Assembly: GCA_016297215.1 (NCBI GenBank) | Contig: JAEDGZ010000014.1 | Coordinates: forward strand, 1 to 55,685 | Reading direction: 5' to 3' | Length of the DNA stretch: 55,685 nucleotides | Source of the DNA: Paludibacteraceae bacterium | GTDB lineage: Bacteria; Bacteroidota; Bacteroidia; Bacteroidales; Paludibacteraceae | In this document: piece after piece, positions 7,576 to 15,705 of the stretch | How positions within the stretch are numbered: the stretch's first letter is position 1 | Layout of the letters: each line of letters opens with the position of its first letter | Notes under the pieces: generated by a model | The model's input: only the letters and a program-made list of their open reading frames with translations | What the model was told of the DNA's origin: nothing | The model's database searches: none | Program-made: the position numbers and the translations under genes

Positions 7576-8244
7576 ATGCTCTATATTGTTCCCACGCCGG
7601 TTGGTAACTTGGAGGACATCACCTTGCGCGCGCTGCGCGTGCTCAAAGAGGTGAGCCTTATCTTGGCGGAAGACACACGCACGTCTTCCGTCTTGTTGAA
7701 GCACTACGACATCCACACGCCCTTGCGCTCGCACCACAAGTTCAACGAGCACGAGACCTGCGGCGCGTTTGCCGACATGGCGGCGACGCAGGACATCGCC
7801 CTCATCTCCGATGCGGGCACGCCTTGTATCTCCGACCCGGGATTCATGCTGGCGCGGGCATGCGTGGAGCGCGGTGTGGAGGTGCAGTGCCTGCCCGGTG
7901 CTACGGCGTTCGTGCCCGCCCTCGTGGACAGCGGGTTGCCCAACGACCGTTTCTATTTCGAGGGTTTCTTGCCGCAGAAGAAAGGGCGGCTTACGCGCTT
8001 GCAGACGCTGGCAGAGCAGGAGCACACGATGATTATCTACGAGTCGCCTTTCCGTTTGGTGAAGACCCTCGATCAGTTGGCGGAGCATCTCGGCGAAGAC
8101 CGTCGTGCGAGCGTCAGCCGCGAGATAAGCAAACTACACGAGGACACGCAGCGCGGCACCCTTGCAGCACTCGCAGCGCATTTCAAGCAGACACCTCCCA
8201 AAGGCGAAATAGTCCTAATCGTAGCAGGAAAAGATGGCAAATAG
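7576..8244 (+). CDS. rsmI: 16S rRNA (cytidine-1402-2'-O)-methyltransferase
   Basis: RsmI uses S-adenosylmethionine to methylate the ribose of C1402 in the 16S rRNA decoding centre. The N-terminus MLYIVPTPVGNLEDITLRAL and the boxes EDTRTSSVLLKHY and LISDAGTPCISDPG (about residues 75-90) are diagnostic of the tetrapyrrole-methylase-like fold. The later LPNDRFYFEGFLPQKKGRL is also typical. At 222 residues it lacks the C-terminal extension of longer RsmI proteins, as many Bacteroidetes versions do. Its last 11 bases overlap the flippase gene. Confidence 0.95.
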   Translation: MLYIVPTPVGNLEDITLRALRVLKEVSLILAEDTRTSSVLLKHYDIHTPLRSHHKFNEHETCGAFADMAATQDIALISDAGTPCISDPGFMLARACVERGVEVQCLPGATAFVPALVDSGLPNDRFYFEGFLPQKKGRLTRLQTLAEQEHTMIIYESPFRLVKTLDQLAEHLGEDRRASVSREISKLHEDTQRGTLAALAAHFKQTPPKGEIVLIVAGKDGK

Positions 8245-9775
8245 TTCTATGAAAATACTGGCGAAGGAGACCGCTATCTACGGGCTTTCGTCTATCATCG
8301 GCAAGTTCCTCAACTGGCTACTGGTGCCGCTCTACACCTATGTCTTGGCACAGCAGTCCGACTATGGGATTGTAACGAACCTCTACGCATGGACGGCGTT
8401 GCTGCTGGTCATCCTCACCTACGGCATGGAGACGGGCTTCTTCCGCTTTGCGAACAAGGAGGGCGCGCACCCAAACACGGTCTATGTTACGGCGATGGTA
8501 TCGCTCTTCACCACTTCGTTGCTCTTTGCCGTGCTCTGCTGCGTCTTCCGCCATCCTATCGCAGACGCGCTGGGCTACCCCGACCATAGCGAGTTCATCG
8601 CGTTGCTGAGTGTCGTGGTGGCGATGGACGCTTTCGCCTGCATCCCCTTTGCGTACTTGCGCTACAAGCGCCGCCCGTTGCAGTTCGCGGCGCTCAAACT
8701 GCTGTTCGTGTTCCTGAATATCCTGCTCAACCTCTTCTTCTTGGTGCTGTGTCCGAAGATACAGGACGCGGCGTGGGTGGCACCGTGGTACAACCCCGAC
8801 TACGGCGTGGGCTATGTGTTTGTGGCGAATATCTTAGCGACGGGCATTCAGACGCTGTGCCTGCTGCCGTATATCTTGGAGCCGATGAGGGGTAGGGTGC
8901 GGCCTGGAGACCGCACCTCCATGAAAGCAGGCGGGGACGCCTGCGCACCTGGTGTGCCTCTCTTCTCGTTCCCGTTGCTGAAAGATATGCTCCGCTACTC
9001 GCTGCCGTTGCTGGTGCTGGGCGTGTGCGGAATCATGAACCAGACGCTCGACCGTATCCTCTTCCCCTTCCTCTACACCGCCGCCGACGCGCAGGCGCAA
9101 CTCGGAATCTACGGTGCTTGCTTCAAAGTGGCGATGGTGATGATGATGTTCACGCAGGCGTTCCGCTATGCCTACGAGCCGTTTGTGTTTGCGAAACACA
9201 AGGACAAGAAGTCGGTGGAGGCGTATGCCGATGCGATGAAATACTACATCCTTTTCTCTTACCTCATCCTGCTCGGCATGGTCTTTTACCTCGACCTGCT
9301 CAAGTACATCATCGCGCCGACCTACTGGGAGGGACTGAAGATAGTGCCGGTGGTGCTGTGGGCGTACATCTTCCAAGGGGTGTATTTCAACCTCAGTTTC
9401 TGGTACAAACTGACCGACAAGACGCAGTACGGCGCCTATTTCTCGCTCATCGGGGTGGTGATAACCTTTGTCTTGCAGGTCATCTTCGTGCCGCGCGTGG
9501 GCTACATGGCGTCGGCAGCGAGCAGCGCAGTGTGCTACTTCATCATCATGTGGCTGTCGTATCTCGTGGGGCGGAAGTACCTCACTATCCCATATGATTT
9601 TAAGAAAATAGGTACATATACGTTGATTACCTTGCTCCTGCTCGGGCTGTTTGCGCTTGTGGCACACTTTTTGCCTACCTGCCCTTGGGCAAAAATGGGA
9701 GCGGGCACCATCCTGCTGCTTATATATGTAGGTGCAGCGTGGAAAATCGATCTCCGAAGCCTATTTTCCAAATAG
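8234..9775 (+). CDS. Polysaccharide/lipid-linked oligosaccharide flippase (MVF/Wzx-like)
   Basis: This is an inner-membrane protein of 513 residues with about 12-14 hydrophobic segments. The N-terminus KILAKETAIYGLSSIIGKFLNWLLVPLYTYVL is the typical opening of Wzx-type exporters that flip undecaprenyl-linked glycans; its lipid substrate is not visible. Residues about 222-240 in a predicted loop are a 57-bp double-hairpin repeat (8896-8952), giving VRPGDRTSMKAGGDACAPG; the frame resumes immediately with the next helices. It overlaps rsmI by 11 bp, which implies coupled translation. Confidence 0.88.
   Translation: MANSSMKILAKETAIYGLSSIIGKFLNWLLVPLYTYVLAQQSDYGIVTNLYAWTALLLVILTYGMETGFFRFANKEGAHPNTVYVTAMVSLFTTSLLFAVLCCVFRHPIADALGYPDHSEFIALLSVVVAMDAFACIPFAYLRYKRRPLQFAALKLLFVFLNILLNLFFLVLCPKIQDAAWVAPWYNPDYGVGYVFVANILATGIQTLCLLPYILEPMRGRVRPGDRTSMKAGGDACAPGVPLFSFPLLKDMLRYSLPLLVLGVCGIMNQTLDRILFPFLYTAADAQAQLGIYGACFKVAMVMMMFTQAFRYAYEPFVFAKHKDKKSVEAYADAMKYYILFSYLILLGMVFYLDLLKYIIAPTYWEGLKIVPVVLWAYIFQGVYFNLSFWYKLTDKTQYGAYFSLIGVVITFVLQVIFVPRVGYMASAASSAVCYFIIMWLSYLVGRKYLTIPYDFKKIGTYTLITLLLLGLFALVAHFLPTCPWAKMGAGTILLLIYVGAAWKIDLRSLFSK
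8896..8952 (+). repeat. 57-bp double-hairpin element (family 1A, long form) inside the flippase gene
   Basis: Hairpin 1 is GGTGCGG (8896-8902) with CCGCACC (8911-8917). Hairpin 2 is GCAGGCG-GGGA-CGCCTGC (8927-8944), followed by GCACCTGG. The length is exactly 19 codons. An equal-length copy in the same reading frame lies in nspC at 31289-31345. Confidence 0.92.
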
Positions 9776-9803
9776 GTTCCTCCCCGTCCGGAAAAGAATT
9801 GTA

Positions 9804-9832
9804 AAATAGTAAATTGTCAAATTGTCAAATAG
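9804..9832. repeat. AAATTGTCAAATTGTCAAAT words before riboflavin synthase
   Basis: Short tandem AAATTGTC words sit directly upstream of the ribE start. Related AATTTGTCAATTTGTAC words occur at 35839-35856. Confidence 0.6.
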
Positions 9833-9836
9833 AAAC

Positions 9837-10451
9837 ATGTTTAGTGGAATTGTAGAAACCATGGCTCAGGTTGTGAAGATAGAGACCGAGCAGACCAACA
9901 AGCATTTCACGCTCCGTAATCCGTATTCGGAGCCGCTCAGTATTGACCAGTCGATTGCGCACAACGGCGTGTGCCTCACGGTGGTGAAGATAGAGGGCGA
10001 CCTCTACACCGTTACAGCGATGCAGGAGACGCTCAACCGCTCCAACCTCGGTGCGCTAAAAGAGGGCGATTGGGTGAACGTGGAGCGCTCGATGTTGCTC
10101 AATGAGCGGCTGGACGGGCATATCGTGCAGGGGCATGTGGACCAGCCGGCACGCTGTATCGAGGTCAAGGAGACGGACGGCAGTTGGTACTACCGCTTCG
10201 AGTACGACTCCCGCAAAGAGATGATTCAGCGCGGTTATTTCTGCGTGGATAAGGGCTCTGTGTGCATCAACGGCGTGAGCCTGACCGTTTGCGAGCCCGA
10301 TGTGCAGGGCGACAAAGGCTATGTGTCCGTCTGCATCATCCCCTACACCCACGAGTACACCAACTTCAAGTACATCGAAGTGGGCACGATTGTCAACCTC
10401 GAGTTCGACATCCTCGGCAAGTACATCGCCCGCATGCAGCAACTGCTATAG
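9837..10451 (+). CDS. ribE: Riboflavin synthase, alpha chain
   Basis: This enzyme dismutates two molecules of 6,7-dimethyl-8-ribityllumazine to riboflavin. I chose ATG 9837 over an upstream in-frame start (9822), because the family begins with MFSGIVE, which supplies active-site residues, and the upstream codons are repeat DNA. The protein has 204 residues and two lumazine-binding halves; the second begins near LDGHIVQGHVDQPARC (about residue 90). SVCINGVSLTV is the conserved motif of the C-terminal half. No other rib genes are in the window. Confidence 0.95.
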   Translation: MFSGIVETMAQVVKIETEQTNKHFTLRNPYSEPLSIDQSIAHNGVCLTVVKIEGDLYTVTAMQETLNRSNLGALKEGDWVNVERSMLLNERLDGHIVQGHVDQPARCIEVKETDGSWYYRFEYDSRKEMIQRGYFCVDKGSVCINGVSLTVCEPDVQGDKGYVSVCIIPYTHEYTNFKYIEVGTIVNLEFDILGKYIARMQQLL

Positions 10452-10544
10452 GATGCTTCCTGCCTCTAATCCTTCCGACTCTTTCCAAGGGCTTTTTGGG
10501 CACCTGCTCGCTTTGCTCGTGAGATAGGGAAGGATAAGAACGGA

Positions 10545-10585
10545 GGTGCGATAATTAATGGTTAATTATTTGATAATTAATGTTA
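10545..10585. repeat. ATTAATGGTTAATTA word repeats before the GH3-like gene
   Basis: ATAATTAATGGTTAATTA and TGATAATTAATG partly self-complement. The rest of the 10452-10601 gap holds TCCTTCC and its partner GGAAGGA around a GCTCGCTTTGCTCGTGAG mini-hairpin. Confidence 0.6.
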
Positions 10586-10601
10586 TAAGGTAAGTGCTCC
10601 A

Positions 10602-12347
10602 ATGGAAAAGTTATCTTGTCCTTTTGTTCCTAATTTCCTCCTCGGGATGGCAGGGGGAATCCAGTATCTGAAACTCAAATCCGTCTCCCGCAATCCCCGC
10701 AAGGCGAGCGAGCAGACGCTACGTGCCATCCTGACCTATGCCAAAGACACCGAGTATGGGCGCGAACACGGATTCGCTGACATCCTCGAAGCCAAGACCG
10801 ACACCGAACTCTATGCCCGCTATCAGCAGGCGGTGAAGCCCAACGACTACGAGGACCTGCGCCCCTACGTGGAGAAGCACAAACACGGCGCGGAGAGTAT
10901 CCTCTTCCCGGGCAAGCCCGTGATGTACGCTACCACCTCGGGCACGACCTCCGAACCCAAGTGGATTCCTATCACCAAGGAGTACCTGAACAACGTGTAT
11001 GGCAAGATGACCAAAGTGTGGCTCTTCAACTTCATCAAGAACCGCCCGAAGGTCTATGCCGGAAAGATAGTGTCTATCGTGGGCAAGGTGAAGGAAGGCG
11101 AAGCGCCCGACGGCACGTTCTTCGGCTCTGTGTCGGGCGTTACGCAGCGCGACTGCCCGAAGTTCGTCAAGAAACTCTACGCCTCGCCCGCATCGGTCTT
11201 CTCGATTGAGGACTACACGGCGCGCTACTACACCCTCATGCGTATGGGTATCGAGCGCAATGTAACCCTTATCGTTACGGCTAACCCGTCCACCATCGTG
11301 GAGATGCAGAACAATGTCAACGAGTTCTACGACGACTATTGCAATGATATTGAGCACGGTACGCTCAATGCGTCGCTCAACATCCCGCAGTGGATACGCG
11401 ACGACATTCAGCCCTATCTCAAGCCCAACCCCGAGCGCGCCAACGAGTTGCGTGCGCTCAAAGCCAAGTACGGCACCGTGCTGCCGAAGCACTACTGGCG
11501 CGACCTGCAGATTCTCAACACGTGGAAATGCGGCAATACCAAGGTGTATCTCGATAAGTTCGACGGCTCCTTCCCCGAAGGCATGCTGCACCAAGAGTTC
11601 GGTTATTTCTCGTCGGAATGCCGCTTCGGGCTGGTACTGGACGACACCAACAACACCGTCCTCTTCCCTCACTTCCACTACTACGAGTTCATTGCCGAGG
11701 AGGACTTGGACAAACTCTCCACTGGGGACGCGGGCGTCTCGCCCGCGGAATGTCCGGATGCTAAAGAGCATCCCCATTTCCTGCAACTCCATGAGTTGCA
11801 GAAAGGCAAACGCTACTGCCCCTACGTAACGACCATGGCGGGGCTCTATCGCTACAATATGAACGACCTTGTGGAGGTGGGCGATTTCTTCGAACAGACG
11901 CCGACGGTGCATATGATTCAGAAGGTGAATGGTATCGTTACCATCACAGGCGAGAAACTCCATGAACGTCAGTTCATTGCAGCCGTTCGCGAGGCGGAGC
12001 AACGCACCGGACTGAAGACGCAGTTCTTCATCGGCTTTGCCAACCTCGAGAAGTCCAACTACGACTTTATGTATGAGTTCGCAGAGCCGACCACGACGCA
12101 GGAGCAGGCAGAGGCGTTCACGCGCGTGGTGGATGAGGTGCTGAAGGAGATGAACATCGAGTATAAGGCAAAGCGCGACTCGTTCCGCCTGAAAGACCCC
12201 GACACGAAGCGCATGGTGCCGCAGTCGTTTGAGCAGTTCAAGGCGCGTTGTATCGCCGAGGGTGCCCGCGACGGGCAGTTCAAACTGCAACTCCTCATGC
12301 AGGACGAGAATCGCCACAACAAGTTCCTTGACCTCGTGGTGAAATAA
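10602..12347 (+). CDS. GH3-like (auxin-responsive promoter family) acyl-adenylate/amide synthetase
   Basis: The 581-residue protein matches the bacterial GH3 family, relatives of plant jasmonate/auxin amino acid conjugating enzymes in the ANL adenylating superfamily. Visible motifs are MYATTSGTTSEPKWIPIT (ATP-binding P-loop, about residues 109-126), HQEFGYFSSECRFG, and TTMAGLYRYNMNDLVEVG (near 410-427). The bacterial substrate is not known. Residues about 374-386 come from a family 1B palindrome (TGDAGVSPAE) in the segment just before the LHELQKGKRYCPYVTT strand. A strong bidirectional terminator follows the stop, making this the likely end of the transcript. Confidence 0.88.
   Translation: MEKLSCPFVPNFLLGMAGGIQYLKLKSVSRNPRKASEQTLRAILTYAKDTEYGREHGFADILEAKTDTELYARYQQAVKPNDYEDLRPYVEKHKHGAESILFPGKPVMYATTSGTTSEPKWIPITKEYLNNVYGKMTKVWLFNFIKNRPKVYAGKIVSIVGKVKEGEAPDGTFFGSVSGVTQRDCPKFVKKLYASPASVFSIEDYTARYYTLMRMGIERNVTLIVTANPSTIVEMQNNVNEFYDDYCNDIEHGTLNASLNIPQWIRDDIQPYLKPNPERANELRALKAKYGTVLPKHYWRDLQILNTWKCGNTKVYLDKFDGSFPEGMLHQEFGYFSSECRFGLVLDDTNNTVLFPHFHYYEFIAEEDLDKLSTGDAGVSPAECPDAKEHPHFLQLHELQKGKRYCPYVTTMAGLYRYNMNDLVEVGDFFEQTPTVHMIQKVNGIVTITGEKLHERQFIAAVREAEQRTGLKTQFFIGFANLEKSNYDFMYEFAEPTTTQEQAEAFTRVVDEVLKEMNIEYKAKRDSFRLKDPDTKRMVPQSFEQFKARCIAEGARDGQFKLQLLMQDENRHNKFLDLVVK
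11721..11747 (+). repeat. Family 1B palindrome inside the GH3-like gene
   Basis: ACTGGGGA precedes CGCGGGCG-TCT-CGCCCGCG (11729-11747), with perfect 8-bp arms. It is translated in frame as TGDAGVSPA. The leading ACTGGGGACG matches the copies in the WbqC-like gene. Confidence 0.9.
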
Positions 12348-12365
12348 TATAGATTGTAGAAACAA

Positions 12366-12407
12366 AAAAAAGGCTGTCTAACAAGTCAAGTTGGACAGCC
12401 TTTTTTC
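12366..12407. terminator. Bidirectional intrinsic terminator
   Basis: AAGGCTGTCTAAC and GTTGGACAGCCTT form a 13-bp stem with a G-U pair. It is preceded by a run of A and followed by TTTTTT, so it works for the GH3-like gene (+) and the prenyltransferase (-), which converge here. Confidence 0.93.
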
Positions 12408-12464
12408 GTAATATATGACTTAAGAGCGGGTTGGCGAGGATGCCTGCACCCAATCAGCGTTTAC

Positions 12465-13520
12465 TTAGAAATGGCATACTAATAGAACGATATGCACCAG
12501 CATTAGGATTAGGCAGAAGAACGTGCAGATATTGCGGGCGAGAATCCAGCGGAAAAGGAACCAGTCCATGCCGGCTTCTACATACGCTTGCCAGTTGCCC
12601 ATCGGTCCCATCCACCAGCGCGGCTGGTCTTGACGCGGCAGGTTGTTCACGAAACGATGGGTAGAATGGATGAGGAAGACGGACATAGGGAGGGTAAGGA
12701 GCGTGAGCAGATACCACGGGCTCCACCATTGCAATGCAATTCCGACCCCCAAGAGCACGAAAGGCACTATCGCAAAGACGGCTATGAAGAACAACATCCA
12801 GAAGTTACCGCTCGGGCGGACGCTCCCGTCTCGTCGCTCGTTGAGCAGGCGGGCAAAGGTCATCTTGCCGAGCGTGGCATCGGCGTTAACCTCCATCACG
12901 GAGTGGACATAGACGATGTTGGTTACCAAGCACCCGACCGCCACACCGGCAGCCAACATCTGCCACGAGAACAGTTGCCCCGTCATCGCCGCCTGCACGC
13001 CGAGCATGTTGAGCGGACCGAAGATTAGACCTATCACCAGTTCTCCCAAGCCATGGAAGCCCAATTCCAAAGGTTTGCCGGAGTATTCCATACCGAAAAA
13101 CAGCCCCAGCGCGGCGTAGAGCACGATGCCCATCGCCGCCTGCCAGCCGTGGAGCAACCACTGCGCCACCAGCGCCACCAAGCCCATGATGGTCGCGAAA
13201 CCCAAGAAACAGCATATTGCTATGCCCAACTGGTGCAAGGTGGCTTCTCCGGACAGCAGGTAGTGGCACTTCTCCATACGGGCACGGACACTGGTGCTGC
13301 ATATCTCCGAACGCACGCGTGAGTCGTGCTTGAAATCGAAATAATCGTCGGCGAGGTTCATGCCAAGGTGGGCAGCACATACGCCCAACAGCACGGGCAA
13401 CGCCAGCCACCACACGAACCCCTCCTGCCCTATGCAGAGCACTATCGCCGTCAGGCAAGGAAGCGCCGACTGAGGCAACGCAATCTTGCGGCTATTATCT
13501 AACCAAAAACGCAAACGCAT
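12465..13520 (-). CDS. UbiA-family prenyltransferase (possibly menA)
   Basis: This integral inner-membrane protein (351 residues) has about nine hydrophobic segments. The first Asp-rich site is NLADDYFDFKHDS (about residues 55-67), which binds Mg-prenyl diphosphate. The second site is degenerate, reading MEVNADATLGKMTFARLL. The opening LDNSRKIALPQSALPCLTAIVL resembles the Bacteroidetes 1,4-dihydroxy-2-naphthoate polyprenyltransferases of menaquinone synthesis, so MenA is the leading guess; another UbiA acceptor cannot be excluded. Its promoter lies at 13629-13659. Confidence 0.85.
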   Translation of the reverse strand: MRLRFWLDNSRKIALPQSALPCLTAIVLCIGQEGFVWWLALPVLLGVCAAHLGMNLADDYFDFKHDSRVRSEICSTSVRARMEKCHYLLSGEATLHQLGIAICCFLGFATIMGLVALVAQWLLHGWQAAMGIVLYAALGLFFGMEYSGKPLELGFHGLGELVIGLIFGPLNMLGVQAAMTGQLFSWQMLAAGVAVGCLVTNIVYVHSVMEVNADATLGKMTFARLLNERRDGSVRPSGNFWMLFFIAVFAIVPFVLLGVGIALQWWSPWYLLTLLTLPMSVFLIHSTHRFVNNLPRQDQPRWWMGPMGNWQAYVEAGMDWFLFRWILARNICTFFCLILMLVHIVLLVCHF

Positions 13521-13548
13521 AGTTGTAACATTAATTGTTCAAAGCCTC

Positions 13549-13581
13549 TAACATATAATTACCGTGTAATTATTCGTTAAT
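13549..13581. repeat. Partial copy of the AT-rich element near 54 kb
   Basis: AACATATAATTACCGTGTAA followed by TTATTCGTTAA matches the middle of the tandem element at 53980-54487. It lies in the leader of the prenyltransferase. Confidence 0.65.
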
Positions 13582-13628
13582 TTTTTATTTATCTTAAATT
13601 GTTTGAACATCGTATCCCGTTTCGGGGG

Positions 13629-13659
13629 CAAAGGTACGGATATTTTTTTGAATATGCAA
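13629..13659 (-). promoter_or_regulatory. Bacteroidetes-type promoter of the prenyltransferase
   Basis: On the minus strand, TTG (13657-13659, within CTTGCATATTC) and TACCTTTG (13629-13636) are 20 bp apart. This leaves a leader of about 110 nt. Confidence 0.8.
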
Positions 13660-13811
13660 GGGTGAGGCGTATTTTGATACCAAATTACCTCTTTTACATA
13701 AGAGGATTAGTCGTGGCGCGTTAACTATTCGGACTTTCATGCACACGAATTCACCATAAGGTTTATATACAAAAACAAACAAAGATACATTGCAAAAACG
13801 AACAAGAACTT

Positions 13812-13910
13812 ATTTATTTCAACCAATATTTCCAAATATTGTTCAAATATTCTATTCTCCGTTAATTTACCATTAATTCATTACCAAAAAACCAAATTAG
13901 TTTTTAACTG
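13812..13910 (+). repeat. Diverged copy of the 120-bp AT-rich element
   Basis: TTATTTCAACCAATATTTCC, then GTTCAAATAT, CCATTAATTCATTACCAAAA and CAAATTAGT follow in the same order as in the three tandem copies at 53980-54487. This part of the 13521-14110 gap holds no credible gene. Confidence 0.8.
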
Positions 13911-13950
13911 CTGGAAGTGTTCGTTTATCTCTGCTCCATGTTTAATAAAT

Positions 13951-14012
13951 CACTAACTAATCACTAACTAATCGCTAACTAATCACTAACTAATCACTAA
14001 CTAATCACTAAC
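13951..14012. repeat. Tandem repeat, 11-bp unit ATCACTAACTA, about 6 copies
   Basis: The unit ATCACTAACTA repeats head to tail with one variant (ATCGCTAACTA). The same unit, with the same variant, occurs before pyrE at 43851-43884. Confidence 0.92.
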
Positions 14013-14050
14013 TTCAAACTTGACATTGGATAGTGCGGGAGAAAGTAGAG

Positions 14051-14077
14051 ACTGCCGAACATGATTTGTTCGGCAGC
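14051..14077 (-). terminator. Hairpin, probable terminator of the prolyl-tRNA deacylase gene
   Basis: CTGCCGAAC (14052-14060) and GTTCGGCAG (14068-14076) form a perfect 9-bp stem 34 bp after the minus-strand stop. The downstream minus-strand sequence is only moderately T-rich, so the call is tentative. Confidence 0.6.
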
Positions 14078-14110
14078 CTCCACATAGCAACTAATAGTAA
14101 ATTGAAGTAT

Positions 14111-14647
14111 TCAGTACAGGTTGATATACTCGTACTGATTGCCTAACAGAGAAAGATAACGTTCAAAATCCGCACGGCGAATCACAACGGTACCCCTGCA
14201 ATCATTGGGGTGGAAAGAGAGCAAGTCTGCCTTGCGGAGACGGCTATCCAAGAAAAGGATGACGTGTTGCTCCGCGTCGTTGATGAGCCCGAACGGGGAG
14301 ACGCTGCCCGGCTCCAGCCCCAGATAGCGCATCATGCGCTCGGGCGAGGCGAAGCTGAGTTTGCCCGGCGCGGCTTGCCCTGCTGCTTGCAGTTGCTCTT
14401 TGAGGCGGTGCTCCAAGTCGTGGATGTCCAGATTGTGGTTGCAATCGAAGCAGACGAGATAATGTTGATTGCCTTTGTGGTTGCGCAGGAAGATATTTTT
14501 GCAATGCACACTGCCGTCATCCTGCCACCATCGCTTGGCTTCTTCGATGGTTTTGCCTTCGGGGTGAGCATAACAAGAGAACGGGATATCGCGGGCAGCA
14601 AGCCACTCAAACACTCGGTCAGCACGGGGACTGATGGATGGAAGCAT
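14111..14647 (-). CDS. Prolyl-tRNA deacylase (ProXp-ala/PrdX, YbaK-like domain)
   Basis: This cytoplasmic trans-editing enzyme is expected to hydrolyse Ala-tRNA(Pro) misformed by ProRS. The 178-residue protein is a single YbaK/aa-tRNA deacylase domain. The conserved lysine lies in HCKNIFLRNHKGNQHYLV (about residues 48-65), and the GLEPGSVSPFGLIND loop (about 110-124) is characteristic of this branch. No PLP or synthetase domain is attached. Its promoter lies at 14702-14732, divergent from kdsB, and a hairpin follows the stop. Confidence 0.9.
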   Translation of the reverse strand: MLPSISPRADRVFEWLAARDIPFSCYAHPEGKTIEEAKRWWQDDGSVHCKNIFLRNHKGNQHYLVCFDCNHNLDIHDLEHRLKEQLQAAGQAAPGKLSFASPERMMRYLGLEPGSVSPFGLINDAEQHVILFLDSRLRKADLLSFHPNDCRGTVVIRRADFERYLSLLGNQYEYINLY

Positions 14648-14701
14648 AGTGAATTAGGAATTATAAATTAGGAATTTAGGAGGGTATTGTTAAAGTTTGC
14701 A

Positions 14702-14732
14702 CAAAAGTAGCAATTTTTACGGATATGAGCAA
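14702..14732 (-). promoter_or_regulatory. Bacteroidetes-type promoter of the prolyl-tRNA deacylase gene
   Basis: On the minus strand, TTG (14730-14732) and TACTTTTG (14702-14709) are separated by 20 bp. It lies back to back with the kdsB promoter; between it and the gene are AATTATAAATTAGGAATT words. Confidence 0.8.
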
Positions 14733-14759
14733 GGAGTAGCGATAAAAATTGCGTTTTAT

Positions 14760-14790
14760 TTGTGTATTCCGAAAATAATTTGTATCTTTG
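14760..14790 (+). promoter_or_regulatory. Bacteroidetes-type promoter of kdsB
   Basis: TTG (14760-14762) and TATCTTTG (14783-14790) are separated by 20 bp, 30 bp before the kdsB ATG. Confidence 0.85.
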
Positions 14791-14820
14791 CGGCGGTTTT
14801 TCACATTTGAAAACACACTT

Positions 14821-15594
14821 ATGAAAGTAATAGGTATCATACCGGCGCGGTACGGTTCGAGCCGTTTCCCGGGAAAGCCACTGGTGGAGATAGGCGGTAG
14901 GACGATGATTCACCGCGTGTACGACCAAGCGCGGCAGGCGATAGACACGGTGGTGGTGGCGACCGACGACGAGCGGATATACGACCACGTGGAATCGTTC
15001 GGCGGCAACGTGGTGATGACGCGCACCAACCATAAGTGCGGCACCGACCGCTGTCTCGAAGCATACTACCATATCACTACCCCGCCCTTCCGCGAGCAGA
15101 ACGAGCGCAACACCGTGATTGTCAATATACAAGGCGATGAGCCGTTTGTGCAGCCGGAGCAGATACGGGCGTTGCTGGACTGCTTTCAGGAGGTGGACGG
15201 CGCGATAGAGACGGAGATAGCCACGCTGGTGAAGCCCTTCACGGCGGACGACACGTGGGCGGACTTGGAGAACCCGAACAGCCCGAAGGTGGTGTTCTCG
15301 GAGGAGACGCACGAGGCGCTGCTGTTCTCGCGGAGCGTGATTCCCTACCTGCGGGGCGTGGACAAGAGCGAGTGGCTCGCTCAGGGCAAGCACTTCAAGC
15401 ACCTCGGGATGTACGCTTATCGGGCAGACGTGCTGGAGCGCATCACGCAACTGCCACAGAGCCGCGCGGAGATAGCCGAGAGCCTTGAGCAACTGCGCTG
15501 GCTCGAGAACGGATATCATATCAAGGTGGGCATCACCCATATACAAACCATCGGCATTGACACGCCGGAAGACCTGAAACATTTGACTATTTGA
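14821..15594 (+). CDS. kdsB: 3-deoxy-manno-octulosonate cytidylyltransferase
   Basis: KdsB activates Kdo with CTP to CMP-Kdo for the lipopolysaccharide inner core. I chose ATG 14821 because the family begins MKVIGIIPARYGSSRFPGKPL and the in-frame codons before it lie in the promoter. Other motifs are VVVATDDERI, NIQGDEPFV (Mg/CTP site) and HLGMYAYRADVLERI. The length of 257 residues is normal (about 250). Presence of kdsB supports a Gram-negative envelope. Confidence 0.97.
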   Translation: MKVIGIIPARYGSSRFPGKPLVEIGGRTMIHRVYDQARQAIDTVVVATDDERIYDHVESFGGNVVMTRTNHKCGTDRCLEAYYHITTPPFREQNERNTVIVNIQGDEPFVQPEQIRALLDCFQEVDGAIETEIATLVKPFTADDTWADLENPNSPKVVFSEETHEALLFSRSVIPYLRGVDKSEWLAQGKHFKHLGMYAYRADVLERITQLPQSRAEIAESLEQLRWLENGYHIKVGITHIQTIGIDTPEDLKHLTI

Positions 15595-15616
15595 CAATTA
15601 AGAGCGTAGGCTCAAT

Positions 15617-15668
15617 ATATAGAAAACTAGAAATTCTAGAAAATCTAGAAGTTCTAGGGATTCTATGA
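15617..15668. repeat. TCTAGAAATTCTAG word repeats
   Basis: Overlapping CTAGAAATTCTAGAAAATC and CTAGAAGTTCTAGGGATTC words, each partly palindromic, occupy the kdsB-deoD gap. Related copies are at 23763-23793 (translated) and 25975-26045. Confidence 0.85.
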
Positions 15669-15705
15669 AAAGTAGGGAACTTACACTAACCAAAACTTAA
15701 CCACT

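Noticed and set aside
10719..12365. Long open frame on the minus strand opposite the GH3-like gene (also opposite PBP1A and guaA)
   Set aside because: GC-rich coding DNA often leaves the antisense frame open. The composition (rich in R, H, V, L) has no recognisable motif, and the sense strand encodes clear enzymes.
13594..13782. 62-codon minus-strand frame
   Set aside because: It overlaps the prenyltransferase promoter and has no motif or conserved pattern.
13951..14012. 11-bp repeats as a CRISPR array (also 43795-43884)
   Set aside because: Units are head to tail with no spacers and no cas genes are nearby.
14788..14820. Upstream start for kdsB (and similar early starts for yidC, nspC and speB)
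   Set aside because: The added codons lie in promoter, repeat or preceding-gene DNA, and family N-termini begin at the chosen ATG.
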